A stretch of DNA of 63,949 nucleotides from assembly GCF_005768555.2 (NCBI RefSeq), contig NZ_VCHX02000167.1, positions 1 through 63,949 on the forward strand, written 5' to 3'. The translations under genes and the position numbers were made by a program. Below the pieces are notes generated by a model, which was given only the letters and a program-made list of their open reading frames with translations, was not told the DNA's origin and did not search any database. This stretch comes from Streptomyces sporangiiformans (GTDB lineage Bacteria; Actinomycetota; Actinomycetes; Streptomycetales; Streptomycetaceae). This document shows positions 1 through 7,747 of this stretch, piece after piece; position 1 is the stretch's first letter; each line of letters begins with the position of its first letter.

Positions 1-10
1 CCCCCTGGCG

Positions 11-69
11 GGGTCTGGGGCGGAGCCCCAGGGGACGGGAATGGGTAGGGGCGGCGGGGGCGAAAAACC
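11..69. repeat. Streptomyces interspersed repeat, single arm
   Basis: G-rich sequence that matches, with few changes, the right arm of the long inverted repeat at 11085-11317. On the minus strand it begins 22 nt after the stop codon of the penicillin-acylase gene. It contains a small perfect stem, CTGGGGC with loop TCC and GCCCCAG, after a short T run. Copies of this kind are common downstream of Streptomyces genes. It may act as a terminator or 3' processing signal for the acylase mRNA; that role is inference. Confidence 0.7.
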
Positions 70-91
70 GGAGCCCGCCACCCCCACACCC

Positions 92-2953
92 TTACCGATG
101 CGACGGAAACTCCACCACCTGCTGATACGTGGGCCGGTTCTGCCACTGGATCGGGCGGTGGGTGATCCCGCCGACCGCTCGCTGGACGATCGCGTCCGAG
201 CACCACTGGTCCCCGGCCGAACACCGATCGTCGCCCGGGTAGACCTCGCTGGCGGGCTTGGCCACGGCCCGGCCGAGGGCGCTCAGCAGAGCGTCCCGGC
301 AGGCATCGAGACCCCCGTCACCGCAGAACGTACGGCCCAGCTTGCCCTCCACCGGGTCACCGAGGACCGTACGCAGATCCTTGTCGACGTAGCCCCACCA
401 CCCGTACTGGAAGGCCGAGCCCGCATGCCCCCCGGTCGGACCGTGCCCCGCGGACGGCGACTCGTCGACCGTGAGCTGCGCGGTCAGCGCAGCCCACAGA
501 TCCTGGCCCAGGCCGGGCTTGAACTCGGCCTCGACCAGCAGCGGCCACCACGCGTCCATCACCCGGATCGCGTCCGCGTGCGCGTAGGTCTTCGAGGTCG
601 CGGACGTCTGGTTGCGCTGGGCACCCGCCTTCAGCCAGGCCGCCAACTGGTCGACCGCCTTGGCCTGCGCGGGATCGCTGATCGGCTTGCTGCGCAGGAT
701 CCTCAGCAGTTCCGGCAGTACTTGCTCACCACGCAGATCGGTGACCGCCGCCTCCGCCATCGCCCGCGTCAGGGTCGCCCTGGTGACCCCGCCCTTCGCC
801 ACGAGCTTCTTCACCCGCTCGTCGAGCAGGTCACCTCGGTGCACCGCGCCCTGGCTGAAGTCTGCGGCACTGAAGTCCTTGGCCTGCTTGTTGTTCCAGG
901 AGATGTAGTAGTCCTGGTCGACCGACCGCGGATGCTCGGCGGGCGGGGTGTGCGCGGCCGTGTTGTGCTCCGGGTCGAAGTCCTGCCACTCGTACGCCTT
1001 CTCGGCCTTCACCGGGAAGGAACCGTCGACGTCCTTCGCCCGCACCGGGTTGTCGCCGCTCATGTAGTAGGCGGTGTCGCGGGAGTCCGTGTAGAACCAG
1101 TTGAAGGCGTACGAGATGTGCTGTGCCGCCTGCTGGAAGGACTTCGCGTCCTTGACGTACGACGGGTCGTTGAACATCTGGAAGCCGATGACCGAGTCGG
1201 CCTCGTGGCGATAGGTGGAGCGCAGCGAGGTGTACGCGACGGGTTTGCCGTCGATCGTCGCGCGGTGGGTGACGATGCCGTAGTTCGTTCTGAAGACCTG
1301 CATACGGTAGGAGCCCGCGGCCGTGGAGTCGGCGGTCGACGGTTTCCAGGCGTTGGTCTTCTCCAGCTTCTCCATGGGGGTGCAGACGCCGTGGTAGAGG
1401 TAGGACGTGGACTGCTTGGTGGGTGTACGGCCGCCGGGCTCGCACAGCTGGACGGCGTAGGTGTCCGTGATGTCCTGGTGCGATGAGGTGGCCGACCAGG
1501 AGTAGTCCTGTCCCCGGCCGAGCTGCACGTACATGCCGACGCCCGCGAAGGACACGCCGCGTGCGCTGATGCCGGGGCCCTGGAGCTCCTGCATCATCAG
1601 CAACTGCGGGGCGAAGTAGCCGGTCTGCGGGCCGAAGACGGCGATCGGGTGGCCACTGGCCGTGGACTTCCCGGAGACGAGCAGGGCGTTGGACATGCCC
1701 TTCTTGCTCGCGCCGCCGCTGAACAGGTCCTCGGGGAGCACCCCGTCGTCGAAGATCCCCTTCAGGGGCTTCAGCGCGCTCGGCGTCCGCACCGCGGAGG
1801 TGGTCGTCCGCGCGTCGGTCCGGGCCGAGCCCGTGCGGTCGTGGACGAGCTGCTCCTTCTCGACGGAGCCCGGATCGGGCAGGGCGGTGCCCTTCGGCTT
1901 CGCGGGCTTCTGCCCGTACGGGAAGCTGCTGCCGTCGTGGAGGGTGAGCACGGTCTCCGGGTCGTCGCGTCCGCGGAACGACTCCCAGACCTTGGCGCCC
2001 TCCTCGAAGCCGTACTTCCGCTGGGCTTCGAGGAGGGAGAGCGCTGACTCGACCTCTCCCCCGCCGCCGGTTCCGAACAGCGCGCCGACGACCGAGGCGA
2101 GCGCGATCATGTCGGTCACCTTGAAGGGCTCGATCTCGCCCACGTTGGTGACCGAGTCGATCTTGCCGGTGAGGACGTACTCTCCGGGGAAGTAGCGTCC
2201 GTTCTTCGCCGCCACGCGGTAGGCGTTGAGGCCGTCGACATAGGCCTGGGCGTCCGCCATGGCCTGCTTTCCGCGCTCGCCGGAGTTGTTGAGCAGCCAG
2301 TCGACCTGCTTTTGGAGGTCGGCCTCCGTGTACGGGGCCTGCGGCCAGAACTCCTGCTCCAGCCCCTGGTTGGCGGCCGCGCCGCCCGCGAAGGGGGTCA
2401 ACTCGCCGCGTCCGATGTGCCGGAAGAGGTCGATGAGCCACATCCGGTCCTGGCCGGCGGCGTACCCCGCTCCGAACTCGGTGCCGTAGCGGGTGGTGCC
2501 CTCGATGTGCGGGATGCCGTACTTCTTGTCGCGCGTGATCGCCACGTCGTCACGGGGCCGGGTGACGGAGGCGACCTGGTCGGACGGCACGCCGAAGGAG
2601 GCGTCGGCGTAGAAGTTCTTGAGGGTGTCGTCGGTGAGAGAGGGGTACCCGGACGACAGCGCGTCGTACGGGCCGAGTTGATCGTCCGCATGGGAGGGCT
2701 GCGTGCCGAAAACCCGATGGGTGAGGATCTCGGCGAGCGTGGCACTGCCGTTGGCACCCGGCGGCAGGATGTCCGCGCACTGCCCCTGGCAGTGGTCGGT
2801 CGCGGCGGCCGCCGGATCGGCGGCGGCGGACTGTGGCAGAGGTGAGAGCAGGCCGGCCGTGAGAACGAACACTGATACGGCTGTCAGGAACCCCGCGAAT
2901 CCGCGGGGAGTTCTCAGTCTGGTGAGGGTGGTGCGTGAGGTGCGCCGTCGCAT
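92..2953 (-). CDS. Secreted penicillin acylase family protein (Ntn hydrolase)
   Basis: Predicted 953-aa extracellular amidohydrolase of the penicillin/acyl-homoserine-lactone acylase family. Such enzymes are made as one precursor that cuts itself into alpha and beta chains and then hydrolyses an amide bond. The N-terminus is basic followed by a hydrophobic stretch (about residues 15-45), a signal peptide. The motif YGIPHIEG with GYAAGQDRMW (about 140-175) is the usual alpha-chain signature. Ser421 in KKGMSNALLVSG is the expected N-terminal nucleophile of the beta chain. The longer upstream reading to 3148 is rejected because ATG 2953 is preceded by GGGAGGAG at 6-nt spacing and leads straight into the signal peptide. 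The substrate cannot be told; quorum-signal lactones or lipopeptides are options. Confidence 0.93.
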   Translation of the reverse strand: MRRRTSRTTLTRLRTPRGFAGFLTAVSVFVLTAGLLSPLPQSAAADPAAAATDHCQGQCADILPPGANGSATLAEILTHRVFGTQPSHADDQLGPYDALSSGYPSLTDDTLKNFYADASFGVPSDQVASVTRPRDDVAITRDKKYGIPHIEGTTRYGTEFGAGYAAGQDRMWLIDLFRHIGRGELTPFAGGAAANQGLEQEFWPQAPYTEADLQKQVDWLLNNSGERGKQAMADAQAYVDGLNAYRVAAKNGRYFPGEYVLTGKIDSVTNVGEIEPFKVTDMIALASVVGALFGTGGGGEVESALSLLEAQRKYGFEEGAKVWESFRGRDDPETVLTLHDGSSFPYGQKPAKPKGTALPDPGSVEKEQLVHDRTGSARTDARTTTSAVRTPSALKPLKGIFDDGVLPEDLFSGGASKKGMSNALLVSGKSTASGHPIAVFGPQTGYFAPQLLMMQELQGPGISARGVSFAGVGMYVQLGRGQDYSWSATSSHQDITDTYAVQLCEPGGRTPTKQSTSYLYHGVCTPMEKLEKTNAWKPSTADSTAAGSYRMQVFRTNYGIVTHRATIDGKPVAYTSLRSTYRHEADSVIGFQMFNDPSYVKDAKSFQQAAQHISYAFNWFYTDSRDTAYYMSGDNPVRAKDVDGSFPVKAEKAYEWQDFDPEHNTAAHTPPAEHPRSVDQDYYISWNNKQAKDFSAADFSQGAVHRGDLLDERVKKLVAKGGVTRATLTRAMAEAAVTDLRGEQVLPELLRILRSKPISDPAQAKAVDQLAAWLKAGAQRNQTSATSKTYAHADAIRVMDAWWPLLVEAEFKPGLGQDLWAALTAQLTVDESPSAGHGPTGGHAGSAFQYGWWGYVDKDLRTVLGDPVEGKLGRTFCGDGGLDACRDALLSALGRAVAKPASEVYPGDDRCSAGDQWCSDAIVQRAVGGITHRPIQWQNRPTYQQVVEFPSHR

Positions 2954-3260
2954 AACTGCTCCTCCCGACATTGTTGAGCCGGAGGTTACCGCCGGTAGCA
3001 GGGAAGTTGAAGATGAGCAGGCGTCAGCTTTGCTCCTCATCGCGTCGGGGAGGCGCGGGCAACACCTCGGGCGTGTGGCTGAAAGGGGTGGGGAAGGCGG
3101 CCGAAAGCCGTTCCAACGAGGGACTGACGGGGGGTTTATGGCCGTCATCGGAAATTGGATGGAGCCGAATCGGGTGTCGATACGTCTATTCGGCGACGTC
3201 CGTACGACGACGGCCGAAGTGACCGAAGTACAGGTGCAGGTGTGACGGAGGTGCAGGGCG
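2954..3260. other. Intergenic region between divergent genes
   Basis: 307 bp without a convincing gene, separating the acylase (minus) from the zinc-ribbon protein (plus). It must hold both promoters. The one structured element I see is a 17-bp imperfect palindrome at 2979-2995 (CCGG, GGT-T-ACC core, CCGG; one mismatched pair), 26 bp before the acylase start, a possible operator. Short ORFs in this stretch lack a ribosome binding site. Confidence 0.5.
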
Positions 3261-3863
3261 ATGGCCGGTTTCCGGAGTCTGGCGAGACAGGTGCGCGATC
3301 CGAGGAGCGATCTGGCACTGCGGCGCTATTCACTGCGCAAGTGCCTTGAAAGATTCGCCCCTTACGGGCATCGGGCCACCTGGGACCATCTGTGCTCCCG
3401 GGCCGGGTTCGGACCCGAGGACCGTTCCCCGGATCCGGCACGGCTGGTGGCCGCGCTCGACGAACTCGAGGAGGCGCGCTCGGTGTGGCTCGCCTACGAG
3501 GACGCGTTCGCCGAGCGCCGCAGGAAGGAAAAGCACGACGGGTTACGCCGGCCAGGCAGTGTGGACGACTGGCACCGGCTGACCTGGGGCGGTTTCGGAG
3601 TCGCATGGTGCGACGACCCCCGAGTCCACCCCGATGAGCCGCTGGCGGAGGTACTGCGCCGGCTGATCGCGGCCCTGGAGCGCGAGCCCGGCTCCGTCTG
3701 CCCGGCGTGTTCGGGCGAACGCCTCACATGGAAGTACGACCTGGCCCACGAGCCGTCCTCGGGCCCGGTCTGCACAAGCTGCGGAATCGTGGTCCCGCGG
3801 CCCGTTCTGACACCCGAGGCCCTGGCCGAGGCCAGGCGGGGGCGCATGCTGGTGTCGGTCTGA
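3261..3863 (+). CDS. Hypothetical protein with C-terminal zinc ribbon
   Basis: 200-aa cytoplasmic protein I do not recognise as a named family. The first 140 residues are charged and mostly helical, without a signal peptide. Near the C-terminus two CxxC pairs (CPAC at about 153 and CTSC at about 174) are 18 residues apart, the layout of a structural zinc ribbon. A strong GGAGG lies 9 nt before ATG 3261. It is monocistronic and ends at a bidirectional terminator. A nucleic-acid-binding or adaptor role is possible but there is no direct evidence. Confidence 0.75.
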   Translation: MAGFRSLARQVRDPRSDLALRRYSLRKCLERFAPYGHRATWDHLCSRAGFGPEDRSPDPARLVAALDELEEARSVWLAYEDAFAERRRKEKHDGLRRPGSVDDWHRLTWGGFGVAWCDDPRVHPDEPLAEVLRRLIAALEREPGSVCPACSGERLTWKYDLAHEPSSGPVCTSCGIVVPRPVLTPEALAEARRGRMLVSV

Positions 3864-3869
3864 GCACGA

Positions 3870-3900
3870 CGGGGGTGCGCCGGTCGAAGCCGCACCCCCG
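3870..3900. terminator. Bidirectional intrinsic-type terminator
   Basis: Perfect 10-bp stem, CGGGGGTGCG at 3870-3879 and CGCACCCCCG at 3891-3900, with an 11-nt loop. It lies between the convergent genes ending at 3863 and 3942 and so can serve both. There is no long T run, as is usual in Streptomyces. Confidence 0.75.
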
Positions 3901-3941
3901 TGCACGTAATACCGTGATGGCGTTTTGACACCGCGTGACGC

Positions 3942-4460
3942 CTACGGCCGCACGACATCCGTGTGGATGGCGAGCTTGAACTCCGCGAGGAATATCGGCA
4001 CGGCGACCTTCGTGTCGCCGGTTCCGCGCGCGGATATCTTCAGGCCGAGCGGTGTGCCGGGATGCACGAACATCTGCCACACGTAGGTGCGGTACTGGCC
4101 GCCGCGGGTCGTCTGGATGTCGGTGGTACCGGTCGAGTTGTAGCCCGTGGTTGCGTTCAGCGGGTCGCGCACGAAGCGCGCCCGGTACTCGTGTGCACGG
4201 GTGTCCGCCTGCCAGAACACCATCGCGCAGAGCACGCCCCAGCCGTCATGGCTGGGCCAGATCAGCCCGGAGCGCGGGTCCGGGAACCGCGAGGCGGCGC
4301 CCGAGCCGTTCGCCGGGTCGTGCATCTTCCAGGGGTCGTACTGCTCCTCACCCGTGACGTACGGGAAGCGCACCAGGTGGTAGCCGTCCGGGTCGTACGT
4401 GATCCTCTGTGTCCCCGAGCGCGCGGATTCCCACTTCAGCGAGCAGATGGCGGTGCTCAT
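3942..4460 (-). CDS. Hypothetical protein, soluble, beta-rich
   Basis: 172-aa protein with no signal peptide or membrane segment and an unusual share of aromatic residues (many Trp, Tyr, Phe). That fits a compact beta-rich fold. I do not recognise the family. The reading frame continues upstream to 4514, but ATG 4460 has a good GAGAGGAG site 7-8 nt away and gives the natural start MSTAICSLKW. It is convergent with the zinc-ribbon gene and followed upstream by soxR on the same strand with a 130-bp gap, so co-transcription is unlikely. Confidence 0.75.
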   Translation of the reverse strand: MSTAICSLKWESARSGTQRITYDPDGYHLVRFPYVTGEEQYDPWKMHDPANGSGAASRFPDPRSGLIWPSHDGWGVLCAMVFWQADTRAHEYRARFVRDPLNATTGYNSTGTTDIQTTRGGQYRTYVWQMFVHPGTPLGLKISARGTGDTKVAVPIFLAEFKLAIHTDVVRP

Positions 4461-4559
4461 GAGCGTTCTCCTCTCCGTGCCGGGTCTGTCCCAAGTCCCT
4501 TGTGAACAAGACACGTTGACGGAGAAAGCGGTTGCGGGGTGGGGGCCGGCGGCCGCTTC

Positions 4560-4640
4560 AGCAGTCCTCGGGCACCTTCAGTCGCCTTTCTCAGGCACCT
4601 TCGGCGCAGTCCTCAGGCACCTTCGGCGCGCAGCCCTCGG
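4560..4640. repeat. 22-nt tandem duplication over the soxR 3' end
   Basis: About three degenerate copies of a 22-nt unit (plus-strand core CTCAGGCACCTTCGG) run from inside the last codons of soxR past its TGA at 4591. In the coding strand the unit reads as the end of the protein (APKVPEDCAEGA), then repeats with the stop. It looks like slippage duplication at a relaxed 3' end. Confidence 0.7.
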
Positions 4641-5133
4641 GCGTCATCTCCAGCCGCTTGCGCCTCTGCTGCCCGGCGGCGCGCTCCACCATGAGCCGCG
4701 AGCCGCTCCGCTCCTCGCCGAAGGCGTCGTCCGGGTTGGACAGCACGCAGGTCTCCAGGGACAGGCAGCCGCAGCCGATGCAGTCCGTGAGGTGGTCGCG
4801 CAGGCGGCCCAGCTGCTTGATGCGCTCGTCGAGCTCGGACCGCCAGGCCTCCGAGAGGCGGGACCAGTCCTCCCGGGTCGGCGTGCGTTCCTCGGGGAGC
4901 TCGGCGAGTGCGTCACGGATCGTGGCCAGCGGGATGCCGACGCGCTGCGCGGCCCGTACGAACGCGACCCGCCGCAGTGCGTCACGCTGGTAGCGACGCT
5001 GATTGCCCGTGGTCCGGCGGCTGCTGATCAGGCCCTTGGACTCGTAGAAGTGCAGGGCGGAGACTGCTGCGCCGCTGCGGGCCGACAGCTGGCCGACCGT
5101 GAGTTCATGGATCTTCTCTGGAATCTGCGGCAT
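4591..5133 (-). CDS. soxR: Redox-sensitive transcriptional activator SoxR
   Basis: 180-aa MerR-family regulator. An N-terminal helix-turn-helix (about 13-35, TVGQLSARSGAAVSALHFYE) is followed by a dimerisation helix. Cys118, 121, 123 and 129 (CIGCGC then ETC) are the C-x2-C-x-C-x5-C ligands of the [2Fe-2S] cluster. In Streptomyces SoxR responds to redox-cycling secondary metabolites such as actinorhodin rather than to superoxide in general. ATG 5133 is preferred over GTG 5151: a -10-like TAGGCT ends 7 nt before it (leaderless), and the protein then begins MPQIPEKIHEL as in family members. The C-terminus carries a duplicated tail. No SoxR target box is obvious within the window. Confidence 0.95.
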   Translation of the reverse strand: MPQIPEKIHELTVGQLSARSGAAVSALHFYESKGLISSRRTTGNQRRYQRDALRRVAFVRAAQRVGIPLATIRDALAELPEERTPTREDWSRLSEAWRSELDERIKQLGRLRDHLTDCIGCGCLSLETCVLSNPDDAFGEERSGSRLMVERAAGQQRRKRLEMTPEGCAPKVPEDCAEGA

Positions 5134-5213
5134 CCCGTGAAGCCTACCCACCTCGTCGCACTTCCCCTCCGCACGCTCCCGGTACGTTGACAGGGGCTCC
5201 GCGACGGGCCATG

Positions 5214-5229
5214 CTAAGCAGTTGCTTAG
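5214..5229. promoter_or_regulatory. TetR-type operator before maoC gene
   Basis: Inverted repeat CTAAGC-AGTT-GCTTAG, perfect 6-bp arms and a 4-bp spacer, 27 bp before the MaoC start. The same layout recurs at 6457-6472 in front of the TetR gene beyond MaoC. This makes that TetR the likely repressor of both genes. Confidence 0.75.
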
Positions 5230-5256
5230 ACACCGTCACGCGGGAGGCCGGGAAAC

Positions 5257-5718
5257 ATGGCAGAGCCGAGGATCTTCACGTCAGCCGACGAACTGAAGGC
5301 GGCCGTGGGCGAGCAGTTGGGGCACAGCGACTGGCTGGAGATCGACCAGAAGCGGATCGACCTGTTCGCGGAGGCGACCGGCGACCACCAGTGGATCCAT
5401 GTGGACCCGGAGAAGGCGGCGGCCGGGCCGTTCGGCACGACCATCGCGCACGGCTATCTGACGTTGTCGCTGCTGCCCACGCTCGTGCCGCAGGTCCTGC
5501 GCGTCGAGAACGTGCAGATGGGCGTCAACTACGGCACCAACAAGGTGCGGTTCCCCTCCCCCGTGCCCGTGGGCTCGCGGCTGCGCGCCTCAGCGGTGCT
5601 CAAGGAGGTCACGGAGGCGGGCGGCGGCGTACAGATCACGACCGCGGTGACCGTGGAGCGCGAGGGCGGCGACAAGCCGGTGTGCGTGGCGGAGTCGGTG
5701 TCCCGCTACTACTTCTGA
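5257..5718 (+). CDS. MaoC-like (R)-specific enoyl-CoA hydratase
   Basis: 153-aa single hot-dog-fold protein. The hydratase-2 motif FAEATGDHQWIHVDPEKAA places the catalytic Asp at 43 and His at 48, followed by GTTIAHGYLTLSLLP. Such enzymes add water to trans-2-enoyl-CoA (or enoyl thioesters) in fatty-acid or polyketide-precursor metabolism. GGGAGG lies upstream of ATG 5257. It is divergent from soxR and convergent with a TetR gene. An operator shared with that TetR suggests induction by an acyl-CoA-like ligand. The exact substrate is not visible. Confidence 0.92.
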   Translation: MAEPRIFTSADELKAAVGEQLGHSDWLEIDQKRIDLFAEATGDHQWIHVDPEKAAAGPFGTTIAHGYLTLSLLPTLVPQVLRVENVQMGVNYGTNKVRFPSPVPVGSRLRASAVLKEVTEAGGGVQITTAVTVEREGGDKPVCVAESVSRYYF

Positions 5719-5725
5719 GGGCCCT

Positions 5726-5761
5726 CTGATCCCGAGCGCCGGACTGATCCCGAGCGCCCGA
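5726..5761. repeat. 18-bp direct repeat, two copies
   Basis: Two adjacent copies (5726-5743, 5744-5761) of an 18-bp unit starting CTGATCCCGAGCGCC, between the convergent stops of the MaoC and TetR genes. There is one difference between copies. It belongs to the same pattern of tandem duplications at gene 3' ends seen elsewhere in this window. Confidence 0.8.
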
Positions 5762-5765
5762 CGAA

Positions 5766-6392
5766 CTACTTGCCGGCCCCCACCATCCGCAGCACGAGGT
5801 CGGCGTAGAGCGCGCCGACCTCGTCGGGTGTCCGGGGGCCGTTCACGTTGAACCAGCGTGCGACGTCGACGCACAGGGACAGCACCGCGAGCGTGGTGCC
5901 CGGTACATCCGGCACGTCGAACTCGCCCGCCGCCACACCGTCCTGGATGATGCCCCGCACGACGGCGTCCGTCTGGCGGCGCAGCGCGAGGATCTCGGCC
6001 CGGGCGTCGGGGCCGAGCGCCTCCAGTTCGTACTGCACCACGCGCGCGGTGGTGTGCTGCGCGGCGTGCCAGCGGACGAAGGAGCGTACGGCGACCGAGA
6101 GCCGCTCGGCCGCGCCGCCCTCGCCGTCGGCCGCCGCGTTCAGGATGGCGAGCGCCTTGTCGTGCCCGATACGGCTGATCCGGTGGAGCAGCTCTTCCTT
6201 GGTCTTGTAGTGGATGTAGAGCGCGGCCGGGCTCATGCCGGCACGGCCCGCGATGTCGCGGGTGGTCGTCGCGTGGTACCCGCGCTCGGCGAAGGCCTCC
6301 ACGGCGGCGACGAGCAGCCGCCGGGCCGCGTCCGGGGTGACCTCGGCCCACGGCCGCATCTCGCCGCCGGACGTCTCCTCCGCCGTACTCAT
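5766..6392 (-). CDS. TetR family regulator, likely repressor of MaoC gene
   Basis: 208-aa TetR protein. The DNA-binding domain spans about residues 20-65 (HATTTRDIAGRAGMSPAALY) and the ligand domain fills the rest. The N-terminal extension of about 15 residues is ordinary. ATG 6392 has a GAGAAGGGG site; the longer frame to 6548 crosses the operator and is rejected. Its own upstream region holds CTGAGC-GGGC-GCTTAG, almost the same as the site before the convergent MaoC gene. Autoregulation plus control of MaoC is the simplest reading. The ligand is probably an acyl-CoA or similar (inference from the target). Confidence 0.93.
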   Translation of the reverse strand: MSTAEETSGGEMRPWAEVTPDAARRLLVAAVEAFAERGYHATTTRDIAGRAGMSPAALYIHYKTKEELLHRISRIGHDKALAILNAAADGEGGAAERLSVAVRSFVRWHAAQHTTARVVQYELEALGPDARAEILALRRQTDAVVRGIIQDGVAAGEFDVPDVPGTTLAVLSLCVDVARWFNVNGPRTPDEVGALYADLVLRMVGAGK

Positions 6393-6456
6393 CGCTGTTC
6401 GCCCCTTCTCCACTGACGCCGCTCCGCTGGCAGGACGAACCACAATACCCCGGGAC

Positions 6457-6472
6457 CTGAGCGGGCGCTTAG
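6457..6472. promoter_or_regulatory. TetR-type operator, autoregulatory copy
   Basis: CTGAGC-GGGC-GCTTAG, 65 bp before the TetR start at 6392. Arms match the 5214-5229 site in 11 of 12 positions with the same 4-bp spacer, giving a consensus CTNAGC-N4-GCTTAG. It is the only structured element in the 152-bp gap to the next gene. Confidence 0.7.
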
Positions 6473-6544
6473 CGAGCGTATGACGTCCACCCGGCTGCCC
6501 CTCCCCCGCGGCGGGCGACGAGCCGCGACGACCCGCGCGAGGGG

Positions 6545-6832
6545 TCACACCTTCTCGAAGGGGTCGTACTCCGCGAGGAGTTTCTCCAGCCGGGCCTGGT
6601 CGACCCGGCTGACGATCTGCCCGGCCTCCTGTCTGTCCCGGATCACCTTGGCCAGCGTGAACGCCGAGGTGACGAGGTAGAGGACGGCGATCCCCAGGAA
6701 GCCGCGCACCCAGGCGTCGGCGTGCAGGTTGAAGATGCCGAGAGCGGTGGCCGCCATCGCGACGCCGAACGAGGCGACGGCCTGACCGTAGAAGGCTGCC
6801 GTGCTCTGCTGCTTGACCGGTGTCTCACTCAT
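6545..6832 (-). CDS. YiaA/YiaB family two-helix inner membrane protein
   Basis: 95-aa membrane protein. Two hydrophobic segments (about 13-33 and 42-62) carry the YiaAB pattern, including FYGQAVASFGVAM and GFLGIAVLYLVTSAF. A charged cytoplasmic tail ends YDPFEKV. The function of the family is unknown. It is divergent from a TetR gene; the 182-bp gap contains a strong nested palindrome, so this gene may be that regulator's target. Confidence 0.85.
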   Translation of the reverse strand: MSETPVKQQSTAAFYGQAVASFGVAMAATALGIFNLHADAWVRGFLGIAVLYLVTSAFTLAKVIRDRQEAGQIVSRVDQARLEKLLAEYDPFEKV

Positions 6833-6905
6833 GCGGGCAAGTTTCGACGAATGGGCCGAAGCGCGTATCCGCCCACATACTCAGCCGGATACTCAGAAGG
6901 CCGAA

Positions 6906-6942
6906 ACGTCAGCAGCCGTGCGGCGCGGCCGCACACTGACGT
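6906..6942. promoter_or_regulatory. Nested palindrome between divergent yiaA-like and tetR genes
   Basis: A perfect 17-bp inverted repeat GTGCGGC-GCG-GCCGCAC (6918-6934) sits inside outer arms ACGTCAG (6906-6912) and CTGACGT (6936-6942). It lies midway between the starts at 6832 and 7015, the expected place for an operator that controls both. Confidence 0.65.
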
Positions 6943-7014
6943 CGAAGTCGCGCAGCGGACCGTCGCCCACTGATGGCACTGCCGGTTTCCATGCCCCGCC
7001 CTACGATGTGCGCC

Positions 7015-7656
7015 ATGGCCCGACCGCGCAAGCCTCTCCTCAGCACCGATCGCATCGTCGCGACGGCACGGTCACTCGTGGACGCGGAGGGCCTGGCCGC
7101 GGTCTCCACGCGCCGGCTCGCCGCCGAGCTCGGGGTGAGCGGGCCCTCGCTCTACAACCACTTCCGTACGAAGGACCAGATCCTGGAGGCGGTGGCCGAC
7201 GCGGTGAGCGCACAGGTCGACCTGTCGATGTTCGAGGACGGCCGGGACTGGCGGACCGCGCTGCACGACTGGGCCGTCTCCTACCGGGCCGCCCTGCGCG
7301 ACCACCCGAACATCGTCCCGGTCCTCGCGCGCGGTCCCGGCCGCCGCCCGGCCGGTCTGCGCCTGGCGGACGCGGTGTTCGGCGCGATGGTCGACGCGGG
7401 CTGGCCGCCCGCGCAGGCCACGTCCATCGGCGCGCTGATGCGGTACTTCATCATGGGCTCCGCGCTCGGCTCCTTCGCCGGCGGCTTCGTGGACGACGAG
7501 ACCGCGTACGACCCCGCCGACTATCCGCACCTCGGGCAGGCCCATCTGCTCTCCGAGCAGCAGGAGAAGATCGACGAACGGGCCTTCGAGACGGGACTCG
7601 CCGCGCTGCTGGACGGGCTGGCGCTGCAGTACGAACAGGTGCGGCGCACGGTGTGA
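7015..7656 (+). CDS. TetR family regulator
   Basis: 213-aa TetR protein. The HTH is VSTRRLAAELGVSGPSLYNH (about 33-52), followed by a C-terminal ligand domain of the tetracycline-repressor-like class. The start is ATG 7015 (MARPRKPLLSTDRIV). A TACGAT hexamer ends 7 nt before it and there is no Shine-Dalgarno, so the mRNA is probably leaderless; the frame upstream to 6973 is not used. It is divergent from the YiaA/B gene across a nested palindrome. Ligand and regulon are unknown. Confidence 0.92.
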   Translation: MARPRKPLLSTDRIVATARSLVDAEGLAAVSTRRLAAELGVSGPSLYNHFRTKDQILEAVADAVSAQVDLSMFEDGRDWRTALHDWAVSYRAALRDHPNIVPVLARGPGRRPAGLRLADAVFGAMVDAGWPPAQATSIGALMRYFIMGSALGSFAGGFVDDETAYDPADYPHLGQAHLLSEQQEKIDERAFETGLAALLDGLALQYEQVRRTV

Positions 7657-7703
7657 CGCGGAGCCGGGACGGACACCGGCGGTCTCCCAAGCACCCTCCC
7701 GGA

Positions 7704-7727
7704 ACGGTTCGGCACTCACCGAACCGT
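7704..7727. promoter_or_regulatory. Perfect 24-bp operator-like palindrome
   Basis: ACGGTTCGG-N6-CCGAACCGT, 9-bp arms without mismatch, ending 20 nt before the ArsR-type start. With CATGCT (7736-7741) as the -10, the palindrome covers the -35 region, fitting autorepression. A terminator for the upstream TetR gene is the alternative. Confidence 0.65.
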
Positions 7728-7747
7728 CCGTGTTCCATGCTGGAGCC

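Noticed and set aside
41..1486. Long plus-strand ORF of 481 codons opposite the acylase gene
   Set aside because: It is a GC-rich antisense shadow: Arg/Gly/Val-heavy, no ribosome site, no domain, and the opposite strand encodes a clear secreted acylase.
5134..5256. SoxR binding box in the soxR-maoC gap
   Set aside because: The palindrome there has the CTAAGC-N4-GCTTAG form shared with the TetR promoter, not the SoxR-box form.
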